Assembly (NCBI GenBank): GCA_947572385.1
Contig: CANPBX010000012.1
Coordinates: 1 to 59,407 of the forward strand
Source of the DNA: an uncultured Clostridia bacterium
Lineage (GTDB): Bacteria; Bacillota; Clostridia; Oscillospirales; Acutalibacteraceae
Length of the DNA: 59,407 bases
Direction: 5' to 3'
Position 1 is the stretch's first letter; each line of letters opens with the position of its first letter. Shown here piece after piece: positions 42,471-51,985 of this stretch. The position numbers were made by a program, and so were the translations under genes. Below the pieces are notes generated by a model that was not told the DNA's origin, did no database searches, and saw only the letters and a list, made by a program, of their open reading frames with translations.

Positions 42471-43253
42471 TTACTGCGGCCTTCTAGCCAGCTCCAGGTC
42501 CACGGTATAGTATACTGTCATTATACCGCCATGGCGCAGTATCGCGTCATATATCCCGCTGAAAAGCCCTTGGCGGTCATTGGGGTCCAGGGCCATGTGG
42601 TCGGGATAGGTGCGTAAAAGGCCCATATAGTCCTCTGCCGTGAAGTCTTTTCTGAACTCGTATAGGTGAAACTCCGTGTCTATAAAGCCATACCTTTTTG
42701 GGACTGCCAGCAGCCTTCCGCCATCTGACTCAGTCAGCGGGCGGTACTCCCCCTTGCCGCCGTGCATATACCGGCGGTAGAGCTCATAGACCTCCCCGGT
42801 GAGCTCAAGGCGAGCCCTGTCCGGCCCGGCGTGGTATGCGAAGCGGGCGAAGGCGCCGCCTGGACGCAAAAGCTCATATACCCGCCTATAGCCGTACTCC
42901 TCCGGGAGCCAGTGAAAGGCTGTGGCGGCATATATAAGCTCGAAGGTATCCCCTGGGCAGTCAAGATCCTGAAGGGTCAGTTCACGGAGAGTGAGGTTAT
43001 CATAGCGCACCAGCCGCTTTCTTGCAAGAGACGCAAGGTTTTTTCCAGGCTCAAGGCCCACTAGATCACAGCAGGTCTCAAGTATGGGGCCGGAGGCCTT
43101 TCCGGTGCCAAGACCTATCTCCAAGACCCGGCTGCCCCTGCCCACGGCATGATAGGAAAAAATATCCATATAGAGCTCCGGGGGGTACTCCGGACGGGCC
43201 GAGTCGTAGTCCCTGGCCTCCCTGTCAAAGTTTCTCTCAAATTCTGTTGCCAT
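42471..43253 (-). CDS. Class I SAM-dependent methyltransferase
   Basis: 260 residues. The start FDREARDYDSARPEYP and motif I VLEIGLGTGKAS (about 45-56), with Asp/Glu motif II in LVGLEPG and AATAFHWL (about 108), match the UbiE/Tam-like group. Substrate is unknown. ATG at 43253 lies 4 bases after the upstream gene stop, with GGAAGGGA before it. Confidence 0.85.
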   Translation of the reverse strand: MATEFERNFDREARDYDSARPEYPPELYMDIFSYHAVGRGSRVLEIGLGTGKASGPILETCCDLVGLEPGKNLASLARKRLVRYDNLTLRELTLQDLDCPGDTFELIYAATAFHWLPEEYGYRRVYELLRPGGAFARFAYHAGPDRARLELTGEVYELYRRYMHGGKGEYRPLTESDGGRLLAVPKRYGFIDTEFHLYEFRKDFTAEDYMGLLRTYPDHMALDPNDRQGLFSGIYDAILRHGGIMTVYYTVDLELARRPQ

Positions 43254-43257
43254 TATA

Positions 43258-44220
43258 TCAGTCGTCCCTTCCATGTACAGGATCCAGGCCGGTGGTGAAG
43301 GTTATCCTGTCCCCCGTGCTCTCGGCAAGTATTGTGCCGTCCTTATCAGTGCGGTAGGTAATTATTCCTTCCCTGTCCAGTTTCTCTAAGGTCTCCCGGT
43401 GGGGGTGACCGTAGCGGTTTCCTGTCTCACAGCTTATAACGGTGTAGATGGGGTCCACGGCCTTCAAAAATTCATCGGAGGTAGAGGAACTGGAGCCGTG
43501 GTGTCCGCATTTGAGCACGTCTGAGCTGAGCATATAGCCGTCCTCCAAAATAATCTCCTCGCTCTCCTCCTCGGCGTCCCCGGTAAACAGGAAGGAGCTC
43601 TCGCCGTAGACCAGGCGCATCACCGCCGAGTAGTTGTTTGCCCCATCCCAGTCTGCGTCGATCCTTGGGGACATTACCTGGAACTGTGAGCCAGGGGGTG
43701 ACTCAATGATGGCGTCCTCATGCAGCTGGTTTATGGTTAGCCCTTTGTCCAGGACCGCGTCCAGAAGCTTCTCATAGGCGGCGGTGGTGGGGGCCTTGTC
43801 CTCAGGCATCAGGGGCATATATATGGCCCCGATGTCAAAGCGCTGGATCATCCGTGCCATGCAGCCCATATGGTCTGTATGAGGGTGAGAGCAGACCAAC
43901 GCGTCTATGCGCTCAACACCCAGGTCCTTCAAATATTCGGTGAGGCCGTCAGCATACTCATATTCGCCGGTGTCTATCAGCATATTGAAATAGCCGGTTT
44001 CCCCGGGTATCCGTATGAGCTCGCTGTCTCCCTGACCCACGTCCAGAAAGTAGACCTGCAAGGGCTGGCCTGCTGAGCTGTCCGGCAGGGGCACCGAATT
44101 TATCCCCTCCGGGGCGCCGCCGTCCGAAAGGTTTATCCGGCTTGAGAGCAGGAACAGAATTATCAAAACTACGAGCCCCGCCACAGGGCCCAGGCTGTAT
44201 TTCGTCCTTTTCTTGTTCAT
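43258..44220 (-). CDS. ComEC/Rec2-type metallo-beta-lactamase-fold hydrolase, membrane-anchored
   Basis: 320 residues. One N-terminal helix (about 12-30) is an anchor or signal. The hydrolase domain has FLDVGQGDSELI (about 58), the metal motif SHPHTDHMG (about 110), FTGDAEEE (about 213) and GHHGSSSST (about 240). Stand-alone ComEC-like domains occur widely in Firmicutes; an extracellular nuclease or phosphodiesterase role is inferred. Confidence 0.83.
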   Translation of the reverse strand: MNKKRTKYSLGPVAGLVVLIILFLLSSRINLSDGGAPEGINSVPLPDSSAGQPLQVYFLDVGQGDSELIRIPGETGYFNMLIDTGEYEYADGLTEYLKDLGVERIDALVCSHPHTDHMGCMARMIQRFDIGAIYMPLMPEDKAPTTAAYEKLLDAVLDKGLTINQLHEDAIIESPPGSQFQVMSPRIDADWDGANNYSAVMRLVYGESSFLFTGDAEEESEEIILEDGYMLSSDVLKCGHHGSSSSTSDEFLKAVDPIYTVISCETGNRYGHPHRETLEKLDREGIITYRTDKDGTILAESTGDRITFTTGLDPVHGRDD

Positions 44221-44320
44221 GGTATGTCCTCCGATCTTTTCCTCACTATGGGAGCATTATAACACGAAGGAGCCCCTTTGAACAGCCCCAAAATTTTTTC
44301 GCAGAGATCTGCCGCAGATA

Positions 44321-44350
44321 TTGACTTTGGTCTGAGCAAAATGTTAGTAT
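44321..44350 (+). promoter_or_regulatory. Promoter of the broken aac(3)-family gene
   Basis: TTGACT (44321-44326), 18-bp spacer, extended -10 TGT-TAGTAT (44342-44350). Confidence 0.6.
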
Positions 44351-44381
44351 TTTACCACAATAAAAGAAAGGAGCTATACGC

Positions 44382-45125
44382 ATGACAGAGAGGGAACAGC
44401 TTATACAGGATCTGCAGATGCTGGGCGTCAAAGAAGGGGACGCTGTGCTAGTACACTCGTCCATGAAAGCCCTGGGGACCAGGCTCACCCCGGAGGAGGT
44501 GATAGCCGCCTTGCAGGAGTCGGTAGGGGGATCCGGTACGCTGCTCATGCCTGCCCTGACCTATGAAAACGTAAGTGGTGAGCATAGGGTGTTCAACAGC
44601 GGTACTACCCCGCCCTGCATAGGTCTCTTACCCAGCGTGTTCTGGAAGTAGCCTGGTGTTGAACGGAGCATAAACCCGACCCACTCGGTCTGTGCCAGGG
44701 GGGCGCTGGCCCACAGGCTCACCGTAGGGCATGGAATGGACGATACCGCTGTAGGGCCCCACTCGCCTTTTATGCAGCTGGCCGTAGTGGGAGGAAAGCT
44801 GTTGTTTATCGGGGATATACTGGAGGCCTGCACTTTTATGCACGGCGTAGAGGAGATAGTGCGTCCGCCATGGATAAGGTATGGCTTTACCAATACCTAC
44901 ATAGTCAACGGCGTGGAGCGGCGGTACCAGGGAACTGACGACTTCGGCTGGGGACAGGAATTCCAGAGGATAGGGGATATTTTAGAGGAGCCGGATATTA
45001 TCAGGGGAAAGCTTCTGAATGCAAATGCATATCTTATAGACTCCCGGGCCCTGCTTGCCGTGGGGCTGATGGATATGCGCATAAATCCATATGCTTTTGT
45101 AACGGATATCTCAAAGTGGATATAG
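44382..45125 (+). pseudogene. Aminoglycoside N(3)-acetyltransferase family gene with in-frame TAG
   Basis: The frame starts MTEREQLIQDLQMLGVKEGD, has VHSSMKALG and LMPALTYEN, then meets TAG at 44649-44651 (codon 90). It continues in the same frame as PGVERSINPTHSVCARG, CTFMHGVEE and a full C-terminus to 45123, so the rest is intact at about 247 codons. A single change such as CAG or AAG to TAG would do this. AAC(3) enzymes inactivate aminoglycosides; many gut homologues have no proven activity. Its promoter and ribosome site are intact. Confidence 0.85.
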
Positions 45126-45147
45126 ACCTATTCTGACCAAAGCAAAA

Positions 45148-45174
45148 AGCGCCTGGAGATATTCTCCGGGCGCT
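45148..45174. terminator. Terminator between the aac(3)-like gene and araD
   Basis: AGCGCC-t-GGAGA / TCTCC-g-GGCGCT stem. On the minus strand it is followed by TTTTT, so it mainly ends araD transcription. Confidence 0.8.
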
Positions 45175-45195
45175 CCCTTTATACATTTCCAGCAG

Positions 45196-45894
45196 TCAGC
45201 CCTGCCCATAGTAGGCATTGGCCCCATGCTTGCGAAGGTAGTGCTTATCAAGAAGCTCCTGCTGCATTCGGACAGATCCAGGCTCAAGCATCATAGCGTG
45301 CCAGTCCATAAAGGCGACCTCCTCCATCACCACGGCGTTGTGTACGGCATTTTTTGGGTCACTGCCCCAGGCGAACGGGCCGTGGCTGTGGACAAGCGCC
45401 CCGGGGATGTTCATGGGGTCGGCGCCGCACTTATGGAACGTCTCGATTATCACATTGCCGGTCTCCAGCTCATAGCTGCCGCCGATCTCCTCCGGGGACA
45501 TCCTTCTTGTGCAGGGGATATCCCCATAGAAGTAGTCGCCGTGAGTGGTGCCCATAGCCGGAATGGACCTTCCGGCCTGGGCGAAGGTGGTGGCCCAGCG
45601 GCTGTGGGTGTGGACTATACCCCCGAGCTTTGGGAAAGCGCGGTATAGGGCCAGGTGAGTGTCCGTGTCGCTTGAGGGCTTCCACCTGCCGTCAATGCGC
45701 TCGCCGCTCTCCAAGTCCACTACGACCATATCCCCGGCTGTCATACCGTCATACTCCACCCCTGAGGGCTTTATCACCATCAGGCCACGCTCCCGGTCTA
45801 TACCGGACACATTGCCCCAGGTGAAGGTAACAAGGCCGTGCTTTGGCAGCAGCAAATTTGCCTCGCAGACCTCCTGCTTCAGTTTCTCTAACAT
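45196..45894 (-). CDS. araD: L-ribulose-5-phosphate 4-epimerase
   Basis: 232 residues. It converts L-ribulose 5-phosphate to D-xylulose 5-phosphate. Class II aldolase fold with TWGNVSGID (about 25), [10 protein letters not shown] (about 42), zinc ligands in VHTHSRWAT (about 94) and SHGPFAWG (about 168). It links arabinose from the next gene's substrates to the pentose-phosphate pathway. Last gene of the arabinoside block. Confidence 0.95.
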   Translation of the reverse strand: MLEKLKQEVCEANLLLPKHGLVTFTWGNVSGIDRERGLMVIKPSGVEYDGMTAGDMVVVDLESGERIDGRWKPSSDTDTHLALYRAFPKLGGIVHTHSRWATTFAQAGRSIPAMGTTHGDYFYGDIPCTRRMSPEEIGGSYELETGNVIIETFHKCGADPMNIPGALVHSHGPFAWGSDPKNAVHNAVVMEEVAFMDWHAMMLEPGSVRMQQELLDKHYLRKHGANAYYGQG

Positions 45895-45908
45895 AGCATA
45901 CTCCTAAC

Positions 45909-47942
45909 TTATACCCGCACCCAAACGCTCATTTCCCCCTCGCCCCGGTTGGCCCAGGCGTAATAGGGGATGAACTTCAGTTTGGCGGGAGATTTCTTTG
46001 GCGGGGCATAGTCAGCGTAAAGGGGGGAGCCCTTGCCCGGCAGCTCCAGACGGTAACCGTCAAGCTCCAGTGTACACATTTTCTGCCCGCAAATCTCTAT
46101 ATCGCGCGCGATAGCCTTGTCTATAGCACCCGGGTCCAACGTCAACAGGTGTAAAGCCTCTCCGTTATCGACCTGTTCAAGGCAGTAGCAGACAGGCCCC
46201 CTGGTGACAGCTGCGCGGCCCAGGTCCTCACGGACCCTGGGGTCTGCTGAGTTCAGGCGGACATCCATGGGAAAACAGAGCTCTACCTGGTCGCCGTCAT
46301 GCCATATGCCGGTAAAGTATATATAGCCGTCCTTCTCAGAGCGTTCCATACTCTCAGGGCCGGTGACTGCAGGCTTCCTGCACCAGCCCGGGAGCCGGAA
46401 GGCCAGGGTACACCTGGCGGGCGTATCGGTATGTACAGTCATAGCGGCGCGGCCCTCCCAAGGGATACTGCTCTCTAGGGTCAGCCGGAGTTCGGCGTCA
46501 CCAGCTTTCTTGGCTATCTCACTGCCCATATACAGGTGTGTAAAGACCGTGTCCTCCCTCTCTGTGAAGGCATATGCCGCGGCAGAGGCGACTATCCGCG
46601 CGATATTGGGCGGGCAGCAGGCGCAGCCAAACCACTTCTGGCGCACCGGCTCCACGTGCTCAAGGCGGGTATCAGCTTTACAGGCTGCTGGGTCCACTTC
46701 CAGCGGGTTTACATAGAAGAAGCTCTTACCGTCCAGGGCCATACCGCTGAGCACGGTGTTGTACATAGCCAGCTCCATGACATCGGCATACTGGGAGACT
46801 GGGCTTATCTCCAGCATACGCCTTGCGAAAAAGGCCAGGGAGATCGCAGCGCAGCTCTCGGAATAGGCCGTGTCGTTGGGCAGGTCGTAGGGGTAGGAAA
46901 ATGCCTCGCCCACTGCCGTGCCGCCGATCCCACCGGTAATATAGAGCTTTTTCTTCACAATATTGTCCCAGAGCCTGTTACATGCCGCAAGCATGGGATC
47001 GTCCCCGGTGAGCCTTGCCCCGTCTGCCATGCCCGAGTAGAGATACCCTGCCCTTACCGCGTGCCCAACAGCCTCCTCCTGCTCCCGCACAGGCTTATGG
47101 GCCTGGTAGTAGGCATAGGGAGCCGTGTCCCCTTTTGGCTCGTGCCGGCCCTCGCGGCGCCTCTCCTCCTCCAGGAAGTAGTTGGGCTCTGTGCCCCGCT
47201 GGTCCAGGAAAAATTTGCCAAGGGCAAGATACTTCTCCTCGCCGGTGACCTCATAAAGCCGGAAAAGGGCCATCTCCGCTATCTCATGTCCGGGATATCC
47301 CTTCCGCTTGCCTTCCTCAGGTCCGAAGCACTCCCCCACATAGTCAGCGTACCTCTTTGCCGCCCCAAGCAGCCTGTCCTTGCCGGTAGCCATATAATAA
47401 GCTACCGCGCTTTCCACAAGGTGGCCCAAGCAGTAGAGCTCGTGATGGTCTTTAAGGTTTGTAAAGGAGCCGTCCATGCCGTTTAGTATATAGTAAGTGT
47501 CCAGATACCCGCTGTAGTGCTGGGCTGAACATATTATGTCGATAGCGCCGTCCACGGTGGCCTCCAGCTCCGGGTCCGGGTGGTTACACAGAGAATAGGC
47601 CGCGGCCTCCACCCATTTGTAAAGATCCGAGTCCTGGAACACAAAGCCGTAGAATTTATCAGGGTCCGGATCGTTCTTGTCCTCGGGAAGGGTCTGGAAG
47701 CCCCGGAAGGTATAGGAGGGTTCGGTAAAGCCCGGCTGGGATCTGCGTTCCATAAGCCTTGCCGCCGCGCGGAAGTTGTGCATACAGAAGCTGGGCTCAG
47801 CGCCCGGGATCCGGTCGTTAAGGGCCTCCCACTGGTAGGGTATCACCTCTCGGCGCACGGTCTCCTGGGCGGTGTGCCAGAAGGGGTCTGTGACCTTTAC
47901 CCTACCGATATCTATAGGTTTGCTGAATTTACTTTTGTCCAT
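45909..47942 (-). CDS. GH127 beta-L-arabinofuranosidase
   Basis: 677 residues. The fold begins IGRVKVTDPFW, with an alpha/alpha barrel. The zinc-cysteine active site is visible: Glu and Cys in AYSESCAA (about 363) and the CACCPPNIAR cluster (about 438), where one cysteine is the nucleophile in characterised members. No signal peptide, so it acts on imported arabino-oligosaccharides. Lies 14 bases before araD. Confidence 0.92.
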   Translation of the reverse strand: MDKSKFSKPIDIGRVKVTDPFWHTAQETVRREVIPYQWEALNDRIPGAEPSFCMHNFRAAARLMERRSQPGFTEPSYTFRGFQTLPEDKNDPDPDKFYGFVFQDSDLYKWVEAAAYSLCNHPDPELEATVDGAIDIICSAQHYSGYLDTYYILNGMDGSFTNLKDHHELYCLGHLVESAVAYYMATGKDRLLGAAKRYADYVGECFGPEEGKRKGYPGHEIAEMALFRLYEVTGEEKYLALGKFFLDQRGTEPNYFLEEERRREGRHEPKGDTAPYAYYQAHKPVREQEEAVGHAVRAGYLYSGMADGARLTGDDPMLAACNRLWDNIVKKKLYITGGIGGTAVGEAFSYPYDLPNDTAYSESCAAISLAFFARRMLEISPVSQYADVMELAMYNTVLSGMALDGKSFFYVNPLEVDPAACKADTRLEHVEPVRQKWFGCACCPPNIARIVASAAAYAFTEREDTVFTHLYMGSEIAKKAGDAELRLTLESSIPWEGRAAMTVHTDTPARCTLAFRLPGWCRKPAVTGPESMERSEKDGYIYFTGIWHDGDQVELCFPMDVRLNSADPRVREDLGRAAVTRGPVCYCLEQVDNGEALHLLTLDPGAIDKAIARDIEICGQKMCTLELDGYRLELPGKGSPLYADYAPPKKSPAKLKFIPYYAWANRGEGEMSVWVRV

Positions 47943-47966
47943 AATAAGCCTCGCTTATTGCTAGTA

Positions 47967-48224
47967 TTATATCTCACGCTCCCAACGCCCCATGGGACAG
48001 GCCATATGCCGCTTAGCCGCCCGGACCTCTGCGAAACACCCGCACTGGGAGCACATGCCGTTTTTCAGCTCCGGGCACTTCCGGCAGACGCCGAGCCTGC
48101 GGGAGTATGTCTCCGGGCTGGCCTTTAGCTCCTGGGGCAGGCTGTCTATATATTTGTATACAGACTTAAAATACTCACCGTCCAGCTCGTTTAGCAGGCA
48201 GCGCCTACAGTGGGGCGCTGTCAT
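47967..48224 (-). CDS. DUF6171 Cys-rich protein
   Basis: 85 residues. Cysteines occur as CRRC (6-9), CRKC (about 48), CSQCGCF (about 58) and CPMGRW (about 76), which suggests bound zinc. The [16 protein letters not shown] and [12 protein letters not shown] phrases match DUF6171, a clostridial family of unknown function. It overlaps the GH51 gene by 4 bases. Its presence inside a sugar operon is unexplained. Confidence 0.78.
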   Translation of the reverse strand: MTAPHCRRCLLNELDGEYFKSVYKYIDSLPQELKASPETYSRRLGVCRKCPELKNGMCSQCGCFAEVRAAKRHMACPMGRWEREI

Positions 48225-49696
48225 TTAAGTGTGAACGCCGCAACCGAACAGGCGGGCAGGGTGGCCTTAAAGCCATCTCCGGTGAGTTCGGCAGTTAAAG
48301 CGGCGGGTTTCACATTATCAGCGCTGCCAAAGTCGTTATAATCGCCTATGGCCCCGGACAGCACGCGCCCGGAAACGTCGCAGAGCTTCCCAAGGCCTGT
48401 AACGGCGCAGTCCAGCTCCGCAGGGCTGTTATCGTTCAGGTTTGCCACAGTCACAAGCACAGTGCCGTCGTCCCGCTGGCTGGCGGAAATGTGAAGGTCA
48501 GGAACTTGGCTGCCGCCTATCACAGCTGTCTCAACATAGCTCTCAAGCTGCCTCGAGTCCTGATGGCCCTTATACATCTCGAATACATGGTAGGTAGGGG
48601 TCAGCACCAGTTTGCTCCCTTCGGTGAGCACCACAGCCTGGAGCACGTTCACAGTCTGGGCAATATTAGACATTACGACCGTATCACAGTGGTTATTAAA
48701 GATATTCAGGTTTATGGCGGCTACAAGGGCGTCCCTCATTGTGTTCTGCTGATACAGGAAACCGGGGTTTGTGCCGGGCTCCACGTCAAACCAAGTACCC
48801 CATTCGTCCACACAGAGCCCGATCTGCCTGTCTCCCTGATACTGCTTAATAATGCGGGAGTGGTTTTCCACCAGCTCCTCCATGTAGAGGGTATTGTATA
48901 GCGTGGAATAATACTCCTCCCTGGGGAAGCCGGTAGCAGGCCCTTTGTCCTCCCAGCGCTTGGTGCGGGGCCGGGTGTAGTAGTGCAGGCTTACGGCGTC
49001 GATGAAACGCCCCGCCCGCTCCATAACTGTCCTTGTCCAGCCATAGTCACCCTCGCTGGCGCCGGAAGCTATCTTATATATAGGATGTTCGGGGTCATAA
49101 TTGCGGAGATAGGTGGAGTATTGGCGGCAGAGGTCGCCGTAGAATTCCGGGCGCATATTTCCTCCGCAGCCCCAGGCCTCGTTGCCGATACCCCAGTATT
49201 TCACGTTCCAGGGAGCGTCCTGCCCGTTAGACCGGCGCTCCCCAGCCATTGGGGACTGGCCGCCCATGTTACAGTATTCAACCCAGTCGGAGAACTCCTG
49301 CACTGTGCCCGAGCCAACGTTGCCGGAGATGTACGGCTCGCAGTTTAGCTGGCGGCAGAGCTCCATAAACTCATGGGTGCCGAAGGAATTGTCCTCGGTG
49401 ACCCCGCCCCAGTTGGTGTTCACTATCTTCTTGCGGCTGTCCTTTGGGCCGATGCCGTCCCGCCAGTGGTAGGTGTCCGCAAAGCACCCTCCGGGCCAGC
49501 GGAGCACCGGGATGCCCATGGTTTTAAGGGCATTTACAATATCTGTGCGCATGCCGTTCACATTGGGGATATCCGAATTTTCCCCCACATAAATGCCGTT
49601 GTAGATGCACCTGCCAAGGTGCTCGGCGAAATGTCCGTAGATATTCCTGCTGATGCGCCCCTTGGAGCGGTTTCCGTTGACTATTGCTTTTGACAT
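48221..49696 (-). CDS. abfA: GH51 alpha-L-arabinofuranosidase
   Basis: 491 residues. [15 protein letters not shown] (about 18-32), acid/base Glu in [11 protein letters not shown] (about 170) and nucleophile Glu in [11 protein letters not shown] (about 290). It removes arabinofuranosyl side groups from arabinan and arabinoxylan oligosaccharides. No signal peptide, so it is cytoplasmic. GGAGGT precedes the ATG. Confidence 0.95.
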   Translation of the reverse strand: MSKAIVNGNRSKGRISRNIYGHFAEHLGRCIYNGIYVGENSDIPNVNGMRTDIVNALKTMGIPVLRWPGGCFADTYHWRDGIGPKDSRKKIVNTNWGGVTEDNSFGTHEFMELCRQLNCEPYISGNVGSGTVQEFSDWVEYCNMGGQSPMAGERRSNGQDAPWNVKYWGIGNEAWGCGGNMRPEFYGDLCRQYSTYLRNYDPEHPIYKIASGASEGDYGWTRTVMERAGRFIDAVSLHYYTRPRTKRWEDKGPATGFPREEYYSTLYNTLYMEELVENHSRIIKQYQGDRQIGLCVDEWGTWFDVEPGTNPGFLYQQNTMRDALVAAINLNIFNNHCDTVVMSNIAQTVNVLQAVVLTEGSKLVLTPTYHVFEMYKGHQDSRQLESYVETAVIGGSQVPDLHISASQRDDGTVLVTVANLNDNSPAELDCAVTGLGKLCDVSGRVLSGAIGDYNDFGSADNVKPAALTAELTGDGFKATLPACSVAAFTLK

Positions 49697-49739
49697 CTTT
49701 TATGTACCTCCATTTCCGATCGGCTTTATATCCTGTATC

Positions 49740-49928
49740 TCACAATAGTGGGACACTGATCGCGGCGCCATGGAAAAAGCCTAGGGCAGCTGCCAAGGCG
49801 AGAAGGGCCTCGGCAAGGCCTACCAGCACCATAAGCACCAGCAGTATCGTGCGTAAAACGCCCAGCCCAGGCGGTGGCGGCTGGGGCGTAAAGACCGGGG
49901 CCTCCCGAAGTTCAGTTTCTGGATTCAT
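49740..49928 (-). CDS. Small one-helix membrane protein between GH51 and GH35 genes
   Basis: 62 residues. A Pro-rich N-terminus (QPPPPGLG) comes before one long hydrophobic helix (about 24-50). AGAGG lies 11 bases before the ATG. It sits in the gap of a tight operon, which supports it, but no family is recognised. Confidence 0.5.
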   Translation of the reverse strand: MNPETELREAPVFTPQPPPPGLGVLRTILLVLMVLVGLAEALLALAAALGFFHGAAISVPLL

Positions 49929-49967
49929 ACTGGCATATTCCTCTTATTCACGTAGTATTGCGGGACT

Positions 49968-51710
49968 TTAGCCTATATCCGGAGTCCCTCTAAGGGCGAT
50001 GGAATCGCCGGCTTTGCCCTCGGTCTCGAAAAGTATGATCTCATTAGTGCCGGCCTTCAGCAGAGGTCCGGGGATATACAGCCGCTTCTGAGGGCCTATC
50101 TCCCAGAACCTGCCCAGGTTTACGCCGTTCACAAAGGCCACGCCCTTGCCCCAGCCCTCAAAGTCAAGGAAGGTGTCGCCCGTTTCCTCAATATCAAAGG
50201 TGAAGCGGTAGAAGGCGGGCAGGCCCTCCTGATACCCTTTTGTAAAGTCCAGCTTAGAGAGGTCGTCCAAAGGCAGGGGGTACTGCTTCCAGCCGTTATG
50301 CCAGTGCCCATTAAGCCAGACGCCACCCTCAATGCCCTTGCGCTGCTCCTCAAGCTTAACGGCGAAGTTTACACGCCCAAGGTCCTCAACCAGGATGTCC
50401 ATGTCGGCGCCGCGTTCAAAGCTCACGTCCAGCTCGTGCTCATCTAAAAGCTCCTTGTCCATGAGGGTGATGACAGGCTTCTTGTTCACGAACACCTGGG
50501 CACGGTCGTTTGCCCTGTGCAGGCGCAGGCGGCGAAGCTGTTCCTCGGTGCGCAGGTCTGTGTGGTATAGTATGTAGCCGTAGCTCTGGCCCAGCTTCTC
50601 CATGGGCTGGGGGAAGGTGTTCTCTATAGGGGAGCTCAGGCTGTCCAAAACGGAGAACAGGCCGGCCTTGCCGCTTAGAGGTATAACTCCGTAGTCCTTG
50701 CGCTTTATCTCGGTGGTAAGCTCCACCTCGGGGATGTTCCGGTATTTCCCGATGACCTCCCTGAAGCGCCGGTACTTCTCAGTCATCTGCCCATCCTCAG
50801 TTAGTATGGCGTCGTAGTCGTAGGAGGTGGTGTCGGGTGTGAGGTGGTCGTAGTAATTGGCGCCGTTCATGAAGCCAAAGTTTGTGCCGCCCTCAAACAT
50901 GTAAAAGTTTACATTGCCAAGCTCCAAAAGCTTATCCAGGTCCTTTGAGGCCCCCTCCAGGTCCCCCTTCATATGTCCGCCGTTGCCCCAGGCGTCAAAC
51001 CAGCCTATCCAGAACTCCATGCACATCAAAGGGGTGTTTGGGCGGAACTTTGCGAGATAGCCAAAGGCTTCCTCGGCCCGGGAGCCAAAGTTGGCTGTGG
51101 CCAGGACGCCGTCCACTGTGCCGCCGTGCAGCATGTCATAGGTAGGGCCGTCGGAGGTGCACAGGGGCACAGTCACTCCCAGCTCTCTCATCAGGTCCCT
51201 AAGCCACTCTATGTACTGCTTGTCGTTGGCATAGGAGCCGTACTCGTTCTCTACCTGCATCATTATGACCGGCCCGCCATTATCTATCTGCAGAGGCACG
51301 AGCTTCTTCATAAGGGCCTCATAGTAATCCCGCACGTGCTTCAGGTACGGCGGGTAGTACACCCGAAAGCGCATACCGTCTTCACTGAGCAGCCAGGGGG
51401 GCAGCCCGCCCAGCTCCCACTCGGCACAGATATACGGCGACGGACGCAGTATCACATAGAGCCCAAGCTCCTGGGCCAGCTTTACAAAGCGCTCCACGTC
51501 GAGCATTCCGTCAAAGCGGAATTTACCCTTTTGGGGCTCGTGCATGTTCCAGGGTATGTAGGTCTCAACGGTATTGCAGCCCAGCGCCTTCAGCTTTTCA
51601 AGCCTGTCGCGCCAGTATTCGGGTACCACACGGAAATAGTGTATGGATCCGGAAATTATCCTAAATGGTTCGCCGTCCATATAAAAACGGTCTCTCACTT
51701 CAAAGCTCAT
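49968..51710 (-). CDS. GH35 beta-galactosidase
   Basis: 580 residues. FRIISGSIHYFRV (about 16-28), IPWNMHEP, acid/base Glu in MQVENEYGSY (about 155) and nucleophile Glu in MCMEFWIGWFDAWG (about 235). C-terminal jelly-roll domains follow. It cleaves beta-galactosides such as galactan or arabinogalactan fragments. No signal peptide. First gene of the block, from a consensus promoter. Confidence 0.94.
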   Translation of the reverse strand: MSFEVRDRFYMDGEPFRIISGSIHYFRVVPEYWRDRLEKLKALGCNTVETYIPWNMHEPQKGKFRFDGMLDVERFVKLAQELGLYVILRPSPYICAEWELGGLPPWLLSEDGMRFRVYYPPYLKHVRDYYEALMKKLVPLQIDNGGPVIMMQVENEYGSYANDKQYIEWLRDLMRELGVTVPLCTSDGPTYDMLHGGTVDGVLATANFGSRAEEAFGYLAKFRPNTPLMCMEFWIGWFDAWGNGGHMKGDLEGASKDLDKLLELGNVNFYMFEGGTNFGFMNGANYYDHLTPDTTSYDYDAILTEDGQMTEKYRRFREVIGKYRNIPEVELTTEIKRKDYGVIPLSGKAGLFSVLDSLSSPIENTFPQPMEKLGQSYGYILYHTDLRTEEQLRRLRLHRANDRAQVFVNKKPVITLMDKELLDEHELDVSFERGADMDILVEDLGRVNFAVKLEEQRKGIEGGVWLNGHWHNGWKQYPLPLDDLSKLDFTKGYQEGLPAFYRFTFDIEETGDTFLDFEGWGKGVAFVNGVNLGRFWEIGPQKRLYIPGPLLKAGTNEIILFETEGKAGDSIALRGTPDIG

Positions 51711-51739
51711 AGCTGTCCTCCCTTGGGGTTGATAAAACC

Positions 51740-51768
51740 ATTATAGCGCCCCGCGAACAAGGTGTCAA
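51740..51768 (-). promoter_or_regulatory. Consensus promoter of the arabinoside/galactoside operon
   Basis: Perfect TTGACA (51768-51763), 17-bp spacer and perfect TATAAT (51745-51740) on the minus strand. No catabolite-repression site was recognised. Confidence 0.85.
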
Positions 51769-51808
51769 TTACCAAATAATAAAACCCCTATACAAATGAA
51801 AGGCGCGC

Positions 51809-51840
51809 AAAAAAGGTCCTGCCCCCAGGGGCCGGACCTT
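51809..51840 (-). terminator. Terminator of the spoIIID 3' segment
   Basis: AAGGTCC (51813-51819) and GGACCTT (51834-51840) with an inner GC-rich stem. On the minus strand TTTTTT follows. It lies 5 bases after the spoIIID stop codon. Confidence 0.85.
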
Positions 51841-51844
51841 CCGC

Positions 51845-51985
51845 TCATTTTAGCGACTCGTATTTTTTCTTGGTGGCAAGCCCGCCGCGTATATGCCGTT
51901 GGGCCTTGTTCACGGCCAGGATATTTTTCACGTCCCGATAGAGGCCCCGGTCGATATACTTCAGACGCTGGGAGACGTCCTTATG
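51845..51985 (-). CDS. spoIIID: spoIIID, 3' segment (separated from its 5' part)
   Basis: From the core CATA (51985-51982) the frame reads KDVSQRLKYIDRGLYRDV then KNILAVNKAQRHIRGGLATK and KKYESLK, 45 codons and TGA. This is the C-terminal half of SpoIIID, the mother-cell sporulation regulator; HIRGGxAT is its signature. No start codon or ribosome site serves it. The matching first 39 codons are at 59,248-59,364 on the same strand. Joined at CATA they give 84 residues, close to the usual SpoIIID length. It is unlikely to make functional protein unless the element is excised. Confidence 0.93.
   Translation of the reverse strand, partial: HKDVSQRLKYIDRGLYRDVKNILAVNKAQRHIRGGLATKKKYESLK

Noticed and set aside
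51846-51985. The frame after the recombinase as an independent small gene
   Set aside because: It has no start or ribosome site, and its residues continue exactly from the SpoIIID N-terminal half 7.3 kb away.
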